From assembly GCF_000186365.1 (NCBI RefSeq), contig NC_014961.1, positions 1 to 64,000 of the forward strand: DNA of 64,000 nt, written 5' to 3'. The notes under the pieces were generated by a model. The model was not told where the DNA came from. It was given only the letters and a program-made list of their open reading frames with translations, and searched no databases. The position numbers were made by a program, and so were the translations under genes. Origin of the DNA: Desulfurococcus mucosus DSM 2162 (GTDB lineage Archaea; Thermoproteota; Thermoprotei_A; Sulfolobales; Desulfurococcaceae). Positions 52,613 to 64,000 of this stretch are shown here, piece by piece. Positions within the stretch are counted from its first letter, which is position 1. Every line of letters begins with the position of its first letter.

Positions 52613-54132
52613 TGCTTTACACCCCCGGTTCTAGCCACGGTTGCGTAAACGAGGAGTGTTACGAGGAGTGTGAGTGGTGAGACCGCTGAGAGTATGAGTA
52701 CGCTGCTTCTTAAACCGTTGAGGAACACGCTGGCTACTAGCGGGATATATATGTTTGATGATCCAAGCGCCAGGATTGAGAGCTCGAGCGGTTTCGGCGG
52801 CTTCTTCGGCTCTTCGGGTAGCACGGGGCGCGGCGTGTTGAAGTATATTGACATGTACTTTATGGCTAGGTATGCTGATGAAGCAATGTATATTGTGAAG
52901 CCGAGGAGCACTAGTGCCCTCCCAGGGTCAAGTGTCCCGGAGACTATGTAGTATACTGAGAGGGCTTTCACAGTGAACCCTATTGTGCCTGGGACCCCTA
53001 TCAGGGTGAGCACTGCTAGTAGCCCACCGATCGATGAGAGCGGGAGGATTCTTGAGAGCCCTCTCACCCCGTGAATGTACCGGGTTCCATAGACGGCCTC
53101 TATTAGCCCGACCTCCGCGAAGAGAGTGGTTTTATATGTTGCATGCATCAGTATTGAGAGCTTCAACAGGTCCTCGGCCATGCCTGAAGGGTTGAGCAGG
53201 TAGAGGGCGAAGACTAGGCTTATGTATCCATTCGTCGCTATGGTCGCGTACGCGAGTAGCTTCTTTCCATCTCTCTGCACGGCTATCTGGGTCCACCCGT
53301 AGATCACTGATGAGGCGCCCAGCGTGGCGATGACTGCGGCGATCACAGTGTAGTACCGGGTGAGATCCACGATGTGTAACACCCTGTATAGCCCGTAGAA
53401 GCCGAGCAGAGTCATCAACCCGCTTAGGACTGCTGAGGCTGGTGCAGGTGCAGCCGAGTGTGCTCCGGGAAGCCAGAAGTGGAGCGGTATGTTGGCGGCT
53501 TTAGTTATGAATCCAATTATTAGGAATGGTACAAGGTATAATCCCACCCCGCTGAAAGGCTTCAAAGCCGTGAAGGGCTCCATTAGCAACCCTATGTTGG
53601 CTGACGCCATGGCTGCAACCGTTGTGAGCACTGATACCATTACCACGGTGAACACTGAGATCTCGAATGTAAGCGTTGAAGTAACGAGGAATCCCCTTGC
53701 AGACCTAAGCGAGCCCTCCACTGAGTGCGCTTCCCCCATGGTTATAAGGTACCATCCAACTACCTCCGCCACGGTCCAAGCTACCGCCATGGCTAGGATG
53801 TTTGGGGCAGTGTACGTCATAGCTACCAGTATTATGAAGCAGTCCATTAACGCGTCGAGGCCTTCCCCATACCCCTCCATCCTGGAGTAGTAGAGAGTGT
53901 AGACGCTTACCGGTAGCCCTGTGAGGATTGTTGTATAGCCTAGCAGGGTTGAGAAACCATCTATTAAACCCCTGGTCGAGTCCAGGTATAGGGCGACCCC
54001 TAGTGAGCCATATATGGAAAGCTTTGAAATAACCTTGAAGCGGGGCGCTGGCCCCAGCTTACTGAGTAATGTGATGAATACGAGTGATAAAACACAAATC
54101 GTCAATGAGAAAGATGGTTCCATGCCCTCCAC
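52609..54132 (-). CDS. Antiporter-like subunit 1 (NuoM/N/MrpD type)
   Basis: A 507-aa protein with ~14 membrane segments, containing FITKAANIPLHFWLPGAHSAAPAPASAVLSG, the canonical antiporter motif, and LLAYATIATNGY. With subunit 2 it gives two pumping modules, more than the single one of Ech. Confidence 0.92.
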   Translation of the reverse strand: MEGMEPSFSLTICVLSLVFITLLSKLGPAPRFKVISKLSIYGSLGVALYLDSTRGLIDGFSTLLGYTTILTGLPVSVYTLYYSRMEGYGEGLDALMDCFIILVAMTYTAPNILAMAVAWTVAEVVGWYLITMGEAHSVEGSLRSARGFLVTSTLTFEISVFTVVMVSVLTTVAAMASANIGLLMEPFTALKPFSGVGLYLVPFLIIGFITKAANIPLHFWLPGAHSAAPAPASAVLSGLMTLLGFYGLYRVLHIVDLTRYYTVIAAVIATLGASSVIYGWTQIAVQRDGKKLLAYATIATNGYISLVFALYLLNPSGMAEDLLKLSILMHATYKTTLFAEVGLIEAVYGTRYIHGVRGLSRILPLSSIGGLLAVLTLIGVPGTIGFTVKALSVYYIVSGTLDPGRALVLLGFTIYIASSAYLAIKYMSIYFNTPRPVLPEEPKKPPKPLELSILALGSSNIYIPLVASVFLNGLRSSVLILSAVSPLTLLVTLLVYATVARTGGVKH

Positions 54133-54633
54133 CTACAGGGTCTCGAACCTGGCTTTAGCCATGGTCTCTGCAGTCCTCTTCTTCGCTCTCTCAAACACGG
54201 CTGCCTCCTCGCCGTAAAGTATTGCTCCAGCTGGACATATGGAGCTGCAGCCTGGTTCAAGCCCCTTTCTCCTTTGATCCATGCAGAGATCGCATTTCGT
54301 GGATACCCTGAGGGAGCGGTCGAGTTCAGGGATGCCGAAGGGGCAGGCGTAGAGGCAGGCCATGCATCCTATACACTTGCTTGCCGCGACGTAGACGGCG
54401 CCATCGCTGTCCCTTGTCATGGCACCTGTTGGACACACATCTATGCAGGGTGCCTTAGCGCAGTGCATGCATGACACGGGGATCTCGAGCCCTATCTCCG
54501 TCCTGTAGACCTTTATATATGGGTGTCCGTCATGTATGAAGTCGCATGCAGCCTCGCAGGCTCCGCAGCCTATGCATGTCCCTAGGTCTATGATCCTAAG
54601 GTATTTACCCGGGTTAGCGCTCACATTTGTCAC
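54133..54633 (-). CDS. HycB-like polyferredoxin, 4 x [4Fe-4S]
   Basis: A 166-aa electron carrier of the HycB/DmsB type with four cysteine groups: CIGCGACEAAC, CMHCAKAPCIDVC, CIGCMACLYAC and CDLCMDQRR...CSSIC. GTG start. It stands between a flavoprotein and the membrane subunits, so it likely carries electrons between them. Confidence 0.92.
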   Translation of the reverse strand: MTNVSANPGKYLRIIDLGTCIGCGACEAACDFIHDGHPYIKVYRTEIGLEIPVSCMHCAKAPCIDVCPTGAMTRDSDGAVYVAASKCIGCMACLYACPFGIPELDRSLRVSTKCDLCMDQRRKGLEPGCSSICPAGAILYGEEAAVFERAKKRTAETMAKARFETL

Positions 54634-55709
54634 CTCGCCCTTGCAGTTGCCAGCCTAACCTGTATCCAGTTATGCATGTATCTGGCAGCGTAGAACCCGC
54701 TTCTTATAGCCGGCCCCACCTTCGAGGGGCCGTGTACAACGTCTCCGGCAGCGAACACCTTTGGATTCCCCGTCTGCATTATCTGGTTCACTACTATCGA
54801 CCCATCCTTCTTCAACTTGATTCCAAGCCTACCCATGTATTCCTCGCTCTGGGGGAGTGGAGGTGTAGGCGTCTCCCCTGTTGCGAAGACTACTCTGTCA
54901 GCCTCCACGACTATCTCTGAGCCTGGCACCGGGATGGGCTGGGGGCGTCCTGTTTCATCAGGTGGGCCCAGTTGCATCCTCTGGAGCTTCACGGCTTTGA
55001 CGGCGCCGTTCTCGCTGATTATCTCGACTGGTGAGACGAGCTCCATGAACTCGACGCCAAGCCTTTTCACTCTCTCAACCTCGAAGAGGCCTGCAGGGGC
55101 CTCCTTCACCGTCCTCCTGTAGACAAGGTATGCTTCAGCCCCCTCTCTCACGGCTTGTTCAGCTGCATCTATGGCGCTGTAGCCGCCGCCAACGACTACG
55201 ACTCTTTTCCCGGGGAAGGGTTTTGAAGCAGCTAACCCTAACTCGTAGAGTCTGAAGCCGTGTACGTATTCAAGGGCGCTTTCCACTCCCTTGGCATCGG
55301 AGCCCGGTATTCTGGGGATCTTCGACCTCCATGTACCGGTTGACAACAGTACGAGGTCGTAGCTGCCCACGATTTCCTCGAGGCTGAGGGTTTTCTCAAC
55401 GAAGCCGTCTCCCTCCTCGTGGGCTGGCTCCGGTGACGCATACACCTTGGTTCTCGTGATGAACCTGACGCCGAGCCTCTTCTCGAGATCCCTCACGCCT
55501 TCGAGAACCCGGCTCCTCGGTATCCTCCACGGGGGGATCGCGAACACCATTAGTCCCCCTGGATGGGGGAGCTTATCGTATACATCCACGCTGTAGCCCT
55601 GGCATGCCAGGTAGCCTGCTGCCGCGAGCCCGGCTGGCCCTGCACCGATCACTGCTACCTTGATGTTTGTGGAGCCCGTTTTCTCCTTGCACATGAATGC
55701 GAAGTTCAT
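54630..55709 (-). CDS. GltD/NfnB-like NAD(P)H:acceptor flavoprotein
   Basis: A 359-aa FAD/NAD(P) oxidoreductase. The FAD site is IGAGPAGLAAAGYLA near 20, the pyridine site VVVVGGGYSAIDAAEQA near 170, and YRR after it suits the phosphate of NADPH. AAGDVVHGPSKVGPAIRSG closes the FAD site. It corresponds to the catalytic subunit of glutamate synthase small chain or Nfn/SudA without the N-terminal Fe-S domain. First gene of the operon, with TATA-like stretches at ~55750-55790. Confidence 0.9.
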   Translation of the reverse strand: MNFAFMCKEKTGSTNIKVAVIGAGPAGLAAAGYLACQGYSVDVYDKLPHPGGLMVFAIPPWRIPRSRVLEGVRDLEKRLGVRFITRTKVYASPEPAHEEGDGFVEKTLSLEEIVGSYDLVLLSTGTWRSKIPRIPGSDAKGVESALEYVHGFRLYELGLAASKPFPGKRVVVVGGGYSAIDAAEQAVREGAEAYLVYRRTVKEAPAGLFEVERVKRLGVEFMELVSPVEIISENGAVKAVKLQRMQLGPPDETGRPQPIPVPGSEIVVEADRVVFATGETPTPPLPQSEEYMGRLGIKLKKDGSIVVNQIMQTGNPKVFAAGDVVHGPSKVGPAIRSGFYAARYMHNWIQVRLATARAR

Positions 55710-55864
55710 GTAATCAGCGATCGTGTACCACCCCGTGTCCTCATATGCTTGCCGGGTCTTTAAAATCTATCTATATCATATATACTCGTATTTATATCCC
55801 ACACATATCTCACAAATAGTTTAAAACCCTCCGAACGGTTTTCTTCTGGAGTAGGGTTGTAGAC

Positions 55865-56587
55865 ATGGCTGTTAAAATAGTGTTCACGGATATAGATGGC
55901 ACTTTAACGGTTAACAGGGAGAGCTATAGGCTTGCAGTGGAGGCTGTGGAAGCCCTCCGCATGCTTGTGGATAAGGGTGTCATCGTGTCACTAGTGTCAA
56001 GTAATGCGCTGCCAGTGGTGGTAGCTCTCTCCAGGTACATCGGGTTAAATGGACCGGTGGTCGGGGAGTCGGGTGCACTCGTGTATCATGATGAATGGGG
56101 GTTGGTCGAGTTAGCGGGGGAGTCAGCGAGGCAGGTCTACATGGATCTCCTCGGCAACTACCGTGAATACGTTGAGGATTCATGGCAAAATAAGTTCAGG
56201 CTCTACGAGTATGCTTTAAAGTTGCGTAGAGAGCACCGTGGGAGGGCACGGGAGGTTGTAGACGAGTTGAGGAGGTATGTGGAGTCCAAGTACAAGGGTT
56301 TCACAGTCGACTACAGTGGTTACGCTATCCATGTGCATGCTAAGGGCGTGGGTAAGGGTGTAGCCGTAGACTACATACTGCGCAGGCTCGGCCTTAGTGG
56401 AGGTGAAGCCCTCGGCATAGGCGACAGCTACATGGATGTAGACTTCATAGCCCGCCTAGGCTACAGGGCTGCCGTAGGCGGTGCTGACGAGGAGTTGGTA
56501 AGGGTATGCAACATAGTTGCAGAGGCGCCCAGCGGGCTCGGCGTGGCTGAGGTCGTCCACAGGATCCTCGGGGAGAGGCATGAGTGA
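55865..56587 (+). CDS. Phosphoglycolate phosphatase (archaeal HAD-IIB type)
   Basis: A 240-aa HAD hydrolase: motif I DIDGTLT near residue 8, motif II SLVSSN, cap domain ~80-160, motif III/IV GIGDSYMDVDF near 178. This is the archaeal phosphoglycolate/SPP-like group. ATG with promoter at ~55818-55830 (TAGTTTAAAAC). Overlaps the next gene by 4 bp. Confidence 0.9.
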   Translation: MAVKIVFTDIDGTLTVNRESYRLAVEAVEALRMLVDKGVIVSLVSSNALPVVVALSRYIGLNGPVVGESGALVYHDEWGLVELAGESARQVYMDLLGNYREYVEDSWQNKFRLYEYALKLRREHRGRAREVVDELRRYVESKYKGFTVDYSGYAIHVHAKGVGKGVAVDYILRRLGLSGGEALGIGDSYMDVDFIARLGYRAAVGGADEELVRVCNIVAEAPSGLGVAEVVHRILGERHE

Positions 56588-57279
56588 TGAATAGTCTTCT
56601 AAGGGGCATTAGGCTCATCCTCTTCGACCTTGATGGAACAATAGTGGACAGCGAGGACTTCATAGTCTGGAGCTTCGTGGAAGCCGGCAGGCTCACAGGC
56701 ATCCGGGTAGACCCGTTGAAGGTCAGGGAGTTAATAGGTTTTCCACTGGAATCCATCCTTGAGGCAGTGGTGGGAACCGGGTTGAGCAGGGAGGATGCCG
56801 CCAGGTTCATAGAGGTGAGGAGGAAGCTTGTCCAAGAGAACTGGTTCAAACACGTCAGGCTTTTCCCCGACGTCATCCCCGTGCTCAGGCAGCTTTCATC
56901 AACAGGCTACATGCTGGGTGTAGCGTCCTCAAGTATCCGCGAGAGAGTGGAGCTCTTCCTAAGCCACCTAGGGGTGTCAGGCTACTTCAAAGTTGTCTCG
57001 GGACTGGAGCCAGGCGTCAAGGGGAAGCCGGAGCCCGATGTCATAGTGAACGCTTTGAAAGCAGCTGGTGTTCCACGGAGTGAAGCACTCTACGTGGGGG
57101 ACAGGATGGTGGACTGTATCGCGGCTAGGCGTGCAGGGGTCAAGGTAGTCATAGTGGATAGGGGGAGTGTGAACAGGTGGAAGCAGGAGGAATGCGTGCC
57201 AGATGCATGGATAAGTAGCCTCCTCGAGCTCGTGGACGACGCTTCCACCCCTACACGGGAGGCAACCCGTCATGATTAA
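56584..57279 (+). CDS. HAD-superfamily phosphatase (Gph/PGMB-like, subfamily IA)
   Basis: A 231-aa protein: motif I DLDGTIVDSED near residue 13, helical cap, motif II VASSS near 104, motif III KGKPEPD, motif IV YVGDRMVD near 160. Substrate unknown; beta-phosphoglucomutase- and Gph-like members act on small sugar phosphates. Cotranscribed with the preceding HAD gene. GTG 56584 or ATG 56587. Confidence 0.85.
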   Translation: MMNSLLRGIRLILFDLDGTIVDSEDFIVWSFVEAGRLTGIRVDPLKVRELIGFPLESILEAVVGTGLSREDAARFIEVRRKLVQENWFKHVRLFPDVIPVLRQLSSTGYMLGVASSSIRERVELFLSHLGVSGYFKVVSGLEPGVKGKPEPDVIVNALKAAGVPRSEALYVGDRMVDCIAARRAGVKVVIVDRGSVNRWKQEECVPDAWISSLLELVDDASTPTREATRHD

Positions 57280-57306
57280 TACCCTTGGAGCAAATAGATT
57301 CATCAA

Positions 57307-57388
57307 GCCCGCGGCATTGCCCGGCGGCGGCATCGCTTGGACGCCGGGCATAGCCCGGTGAGTGATAAGCTGGTCTCCTGCCGCGGGC
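57307..57388 (+). ncRNA. Candidate structured noncoding RNA
   Basis: An 82-nt three-way structure: an outer 10-bp stem (57307-57316 with 57379-57388), a 9-bp hairpin (57318-57326 with 57342-57350), and a weaker CCGG/CTGG hairpin with a TGAGTGATAAG loop. ACA follows the outer stem directly. A TTAATA at ~57273-57279 lies at promoter distance. It is not a tRNA and has no clear target match. It may instead be the terminator of the HAD genes. Confidence 0.35.
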
Positions 57389-57444
57389 ACACTATAGTGG
57401 GGGGTGACACGACAATAAGCTTGTAAATGATCATGTGGCATAAA

Positions 57445-57454
57445 GTATATAAAC
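57445..57454 (+). promoter_or_regulatory. rRNA operon promoter (TATA box)
   Basis: GTATATAAAC in an A/T-rich stretch (preceded by AAA), the strongest TATA match upstream of 16S. The predicted start is ~57475-57480, about 145 nt before mature 16S rRNA. Confidence 0.75.
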
Positions 57455-57505
57455 CCTTATCGCATAGAGTAAGATTCCAGACGCTTACAGCGGACAAGAA
57501 ATGGG

Positions 57506-57552
57506 GATTCAAGCACCTCGGGAGGCATGATTACCTCCCGAGAGCTTGAATC
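57506..57552 (+). other. Long hairpin in the rRNA leader
   Basis: GATTCAAGC...CTCGGGAGG, loop CATGATTA, CCTCCCGAG...GCTTGAATC: two 9-bp blocks with a small internal loop. It lies between the promoter and the 16S processing stem. Confidence 0.6.
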
Positions 57553-57564
57553 CGACGAGGGGGA

Positions 57565-57611
57565 GGGAGCCACTTAAGCCGAGCGCTCCAGAAACCCCGG
57601 CCCCAACCCCA
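57565..57611 (+). other. 16S processing stem, 5' strand
   Basis: Pairs with 59133-59173: 16 bp (GGGAGCCACTTAAGCC), then GCGC flanked by 3-nt bulges, then CCAG and an 11-bp GC run. This is a bulge-helix-bulge site for the splicing endonuclease that releases pre-16S. Confidence 0.8.
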
Positions 57612-57621
57612 AGCGGCCGTA

Positions 57622-59117
<1,496 letters not shown>

Positions 59118-59306
59118 GCCTCAGGCCGGGGCTGGGGCCGGGGCTGGAATGCGCTAAGGCTTAAGTGGCTCCCACCTCCTCTATTCATTGATGCAACACG
59201 GGGTTATCCCCGTGTGAAGGCGTGAACCCCGTGGGATCCACGGGGTTGTGAGCGCTGCAGAGGTGCCTGTAGGCAGGGGTACTGATCGAATCCATGAGAC
59301 CCCGCC
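59118..59306 (+). other. 16S-23S spacer and 5' strand of the 23S processing stem
   Basis: No tRNA is present. 59133-59173 is the 3' strand of the 16S stem. Two compact hairpins follow (ACACGGGG/CCCCGTGT and AACCCCGTG/CACGGGGTT, ~59196-59247). 59250-59306 pairs with 62442-62499 to form the 23S processing stem. Confidence 0.8.
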
Positions 59307-62441
<3,135 letters not shown>

Positions 62442-62499
62442 TGGCGGGGTCTCATGGATTCGGGTATAAACCCTGTCTGCAGGCACCTCTGCAGCGCTC
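62442..62499 (+). other. 23S processing stem, 3' strand
   Basis: Starts with a 16-bp complement of 59291-59306 (GGCGGGGTCTCATGGA) and, after a bulged middle, ends with GCACCTCTGCAGCGCTC, complementary to 59250-59266. Bulge-helix-bulge type. Confidence 0.8.
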
Positions 62500-62549
62500 G
62501 TAACGGTTTTATTCCTCTCCTGGCTTTTCATCAACTAGTAGTGGTGGGT

Positions 62550-63401
62550 ATGGGTGTCTTAGATTATTTTTCAATGATGAGGATACCTAACTCCCTTATG
62601 AGTGGTGTTGGAGCAGTATTCATGTCGTTGATGTTCAGCAACTACTGTGTTGACTGCCTAGGTGTTGTAAGGCTTGCCGCCGGCTTCGCCACAGGCTTCA
62701 CGGTTACAGCCGCCTCGATGCTGGTTAACGATGTGGTGGATCTAGGTGTTGACAGGGTTAACAAGCCCTGGAAGCCCCTGCCCAGCGGGAGGGCGTCTCC
62801 AAGGGTGGCTCTAGCACTCTCCATACTTCTCCCCCTTATAGCCCTAGCCGTAAACCTGCCTGTGGATAAGGGTTTAGCATTGGTGACAGTGGTTTACTCG
62901 GCTCTCGGCCTAGGCTACAGCTTCCTCAGGAAGCACTGGTGGAGCCAGCTGATAGTAGCGGCTTCTACAACGGGGCCCATAGCCTACGGCTATGTGGCTG
63001 CTGGATCCCCCTCCAGCAGTATCCATGTAGCCCTCGGGTTATCCATCACGATATTCGTGGTCACCCTCGGCAGGGAGGTGTTGAAGGCCATGCAGGATGT
63101 GGAGGGCGACAGGCTCCATGGTTACAGCACCATACCGTTGAAGCTCGGCGTCGAGGAGTCAGCCAAGCTACTGGTCTTCGCAGGGATCGCTGGGCCGGCT
63201 GCAGGCATCACTACTGGGGTGGTAGCGGGCTCAGGCATAGTCTACAAGGCCGTTATATCGGTTGCCGGCGGCCTCTACCTGTACTCCATGGTGAAGGCCT
63301 ACAGGAAGCCCCGTGAGAAGAACGTGCTTGAGGAAGCGAGGAAGGAGACCCTTCTCGAAATGATGCTGGGGCTAGTTGCCTTCTGGATGTTCAGGGTTTG
63401 A
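62550..63401 (+). CDS. UbiA-family digeranylgeranylglyceryl phosphate synthase
   Basis: A 283-aa membrane prenyltransferase with ~8 membrane segments. The first aspartate motif NDVVDLGVDRVNKPWKPLPSG (60-80) and the second DVEGDRLHGYSTIP bind magnesium diphosphate. In archaea this family adds the second geranylgeranyl chain to GGGP to make the archaeol core, which tetraether synthase later joins. ATG 62550 with GGTGGGT upstream is chosen; the frame upstream lies in the rRNA stem. TATA-like GGTTTTATT near 62505. Confidence 0.88.
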   Translation: MGVLDYFSMMRIPNSLMSGVGAVFMSLMFSNYCVDCLGVVRLAAGFATGFTVTAASMLVNDVVDLGVDRVNKPWKPLPSGRASPRVALALSILLPLIALAVNLPVDKGLALVTVVYSALGLGYSFLRKHWWSQLIVAASTTGPIAYGYVAAGSPSSSIHVALGLSITIFVVTLGREVLKAMQDVEGDRLHGYSTIPLKLGVEESAKLLVFAGIAGPAAGITTGVVAGSGIVYKAVISVAGGLYLYSMVKAYRKPREKNVLEEARKETLLEMMLGLVAFWMFRV

Positions 63402-63455
63402 TCAGCTAGGAGAACGATCTTCACCGGCTCCGCCTACCGTCATGTCATCATCTGC
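63402..63455 (-). ncRNA. Predicted C/D-box sRNA (2'-O-methylation guide)
   Basis: On the minus strand: box C ATGATGA (63451-63445), a 12-nt guide (63444-63433), D' CGGA (63432-63429), a 4-nt gap, C' GTGAAGA (63424-63418), a 12-nt guide (63417-63406) and box D CTGA (63405-63402). Both guides have exactly the 12-nt archaeal spacing. Ten nt of the D' guide match 23S rRNA at ~61009-61018 (TACCGTCATG). D' and C' each differ from consensus by one base. The gene starts right behind the UbiA stop codon on the opposite strand. Confidence 0.7.
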
Positions 63456-63527
63456 CCGCCTGAAGGACACGGGCATGCGGTAAGGCCTAGGGACCCCCCG
63501 GGGCTCTAGGCGTGTGTTAGCCTACTA

Positions 63528-63542
63528 CACCTATAAATTTTT
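63528..63542 (+). promoter_or_regulatory. Promoter of the PAP2 gene
   Basis: CCTATAAATTTTTAT, a strong TATA stretch ~55-65 bp before the ATG, predicting a leader of ~35 nt. The bases around it (CTACACCTATA... and ACGTGTAG) form an inverted repeat that could be an operator. Confidence 0.45.
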
Positions 63543-63595
63543 ATACGTGTAGCAGTGTCAAGTGAGATAAACAACCCAGCTCCTCGGGTGAAGGC

Positions 63596-64000
63596 ATGCC
63601 TGGGAAAATGCGTAGTGTGAAGTGCCAGGCGGCATTATACATGGGGGTAGCCCTCGCATTAAGCATGCTTCTCAACAACACGGCTGCTTGGAAGGTATGG
63701 AGCCTCCTGGGGGAGGAATACATCTACCTGTTCACCGGCATAATACTCTTCTACCTAGTGGACCCCTACATAGGCGTATACACGGTTCTCGCGACAACCG
63801 CCTCAGGCGCACTCAACCTGGCGTTAAAGCACTTGTTCAACACTCCTAGACCCCCCAACCCCCTTGTAAAAGTGGAGGGACCCGGCTTCCCAAGCGGCCA
63901 TGCACAGGTCTCAGCATCCTTCTGGAGCATGCTGACACTACTCAGGAGGGAGGCGTGCCTAGCAGCCCTGTCGCTGGTAATGGTTACAGGTGTCTCGCTG
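63596..64000 (+). CDS. PAP2-family membrane phosphatase (cut by window end)
   Basis: First 135 codons of a gene running past the window. Hydrophobic segments near residues 12-28, 43-60 and 60-75 precede the PAP2 motif 1 KHLFNTPRP and motif 2 PSGHAQ; motif 3 lies beyond the edge. Members dephosphorylate lipid phosphates or isoprenyl pyrophosphates. ATG 63596 with GGTG five bases upstream. Next to a lipid prenyltransferase, a role in lipid or lipid-carrier recycling is plausible. Confidence 0.85.
   Translation, partial: MPGKMRSVKCQAALYMGVALALSMLLNNTAAWKVWSLLGEEYIYLFTGIILFYLVDPYIGVYTVLATTASGALNLALKHLFNTPRPPNPLVKVEGPGFPSGHAQVSASFWSMLTLLRREACLAALSLVMVTGVSL

Noticed and set aside
57307-57388. Atypical tRNA
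   Set aside because: No T-loop consensus and no anticodon arm; the stems do not make a cloverleaf.
59118-59306. tRNA-Ala in the 16S-23S spacer
   Set aside because: Only processing stems and two simple hairpins are seen; no T loop or cloverleaf.

Overview
The window reads as chromosome of a hyperthermophilic crenarchaeon (Thermoproteota), most likely a member of the Desulfurococcaceae. The signs are: linked 16S-23S rRNA genes with long bulge-helix-bulge processing stems and no spacer tRNA; tRNA genes with introns after position 37; BRE/TATA promoters with GGTG-type ribosome sites and many GTG/TTG starts; and archaeal information-processing genes (Orc1/Cdc6, PCNA, PriS, GINS, SRP54, RpoF, RpoL, TFS, aIF2-alpha, Nop10). 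The genus is an inference from gene content.

Layout. 0-13 kb: a solo TnpB-type right end directly upstream of orc1/cdc6, a DUF99 protein, GTP-dependent PEP carboxykinase, divergent tRNA-Lys and intron-bearing tRNA-Gln, a class-III aminotransferase next to a sodium:alanine symporter, a tetraether-synthase-like radical SAM protein, an AK6-type kinase with a circularly permuted GTPase, and a cluster of three ubiquitin-like proteins around one E1-like enzyme. 13-14 kb: about 1.1 kb without genes that holds a degenerate ~210-bp tandem repeat. 14-19.5 kb: nucleoside phosphorylase plus a BmpA-type nucleoside ABC transporter. 19.5-29 kb: sugar enzymes, GlmS, UMP kinase, an SDR gene split cleanly by a TnpB insertion element, and a large secreted GH57-type glycosidase. 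29-44 kb: mostly dense information-processing genes on both strands (rRNA and tRNA modification, RNA polymerase subunits, SRP, exosome, replication core, translation). 44-47 kb: an STT3-like membrane protein and an EamA transporter. 47-55.7 kb: one ten-gene operon for a group 4 membrane-bound [NiFe] hydrogenase with two antiporter-like subunits and a GltD/HycB-type electron-input pair. 55.8-57.3 kb: two HAD phosphatases. 57.4-62.5 kb: the rRNA operon. 62.5-64 kb: a UbiA-family lipid prenyltransferase and a truncated PAP2 phosphatase.

How the genes work together. A peptide and sugar fermenter is suggested: amino-acid uptake and transamination, nucleoside import and phosphorolysis, extracellular alpha-glucan degradation, gluconeogenesis through PEPCK, and disposal of reductant as H2 through an ion-pumping hydrogenase. 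Tes and UbiA belong to ether-lipid synthesis.

The most notable items are: a TnpB element whose TTAC target and clean excision product can be read from the interrupted SDR gene; a second, TnpB-less copy of its right end 29 bp upstream of orc1/cdc6; a tRNA-Gln(CUG) whose 167-nt intron carries a 14-bp GC-rich helix and an internal promoter-like element, resembling two split-tRNA halves side by side; a C/D-box sRNA at the very end of the UbiA gene with a 10-nt guide match to the 23S rRNA of this window; and the unusual hydrogenase operon.
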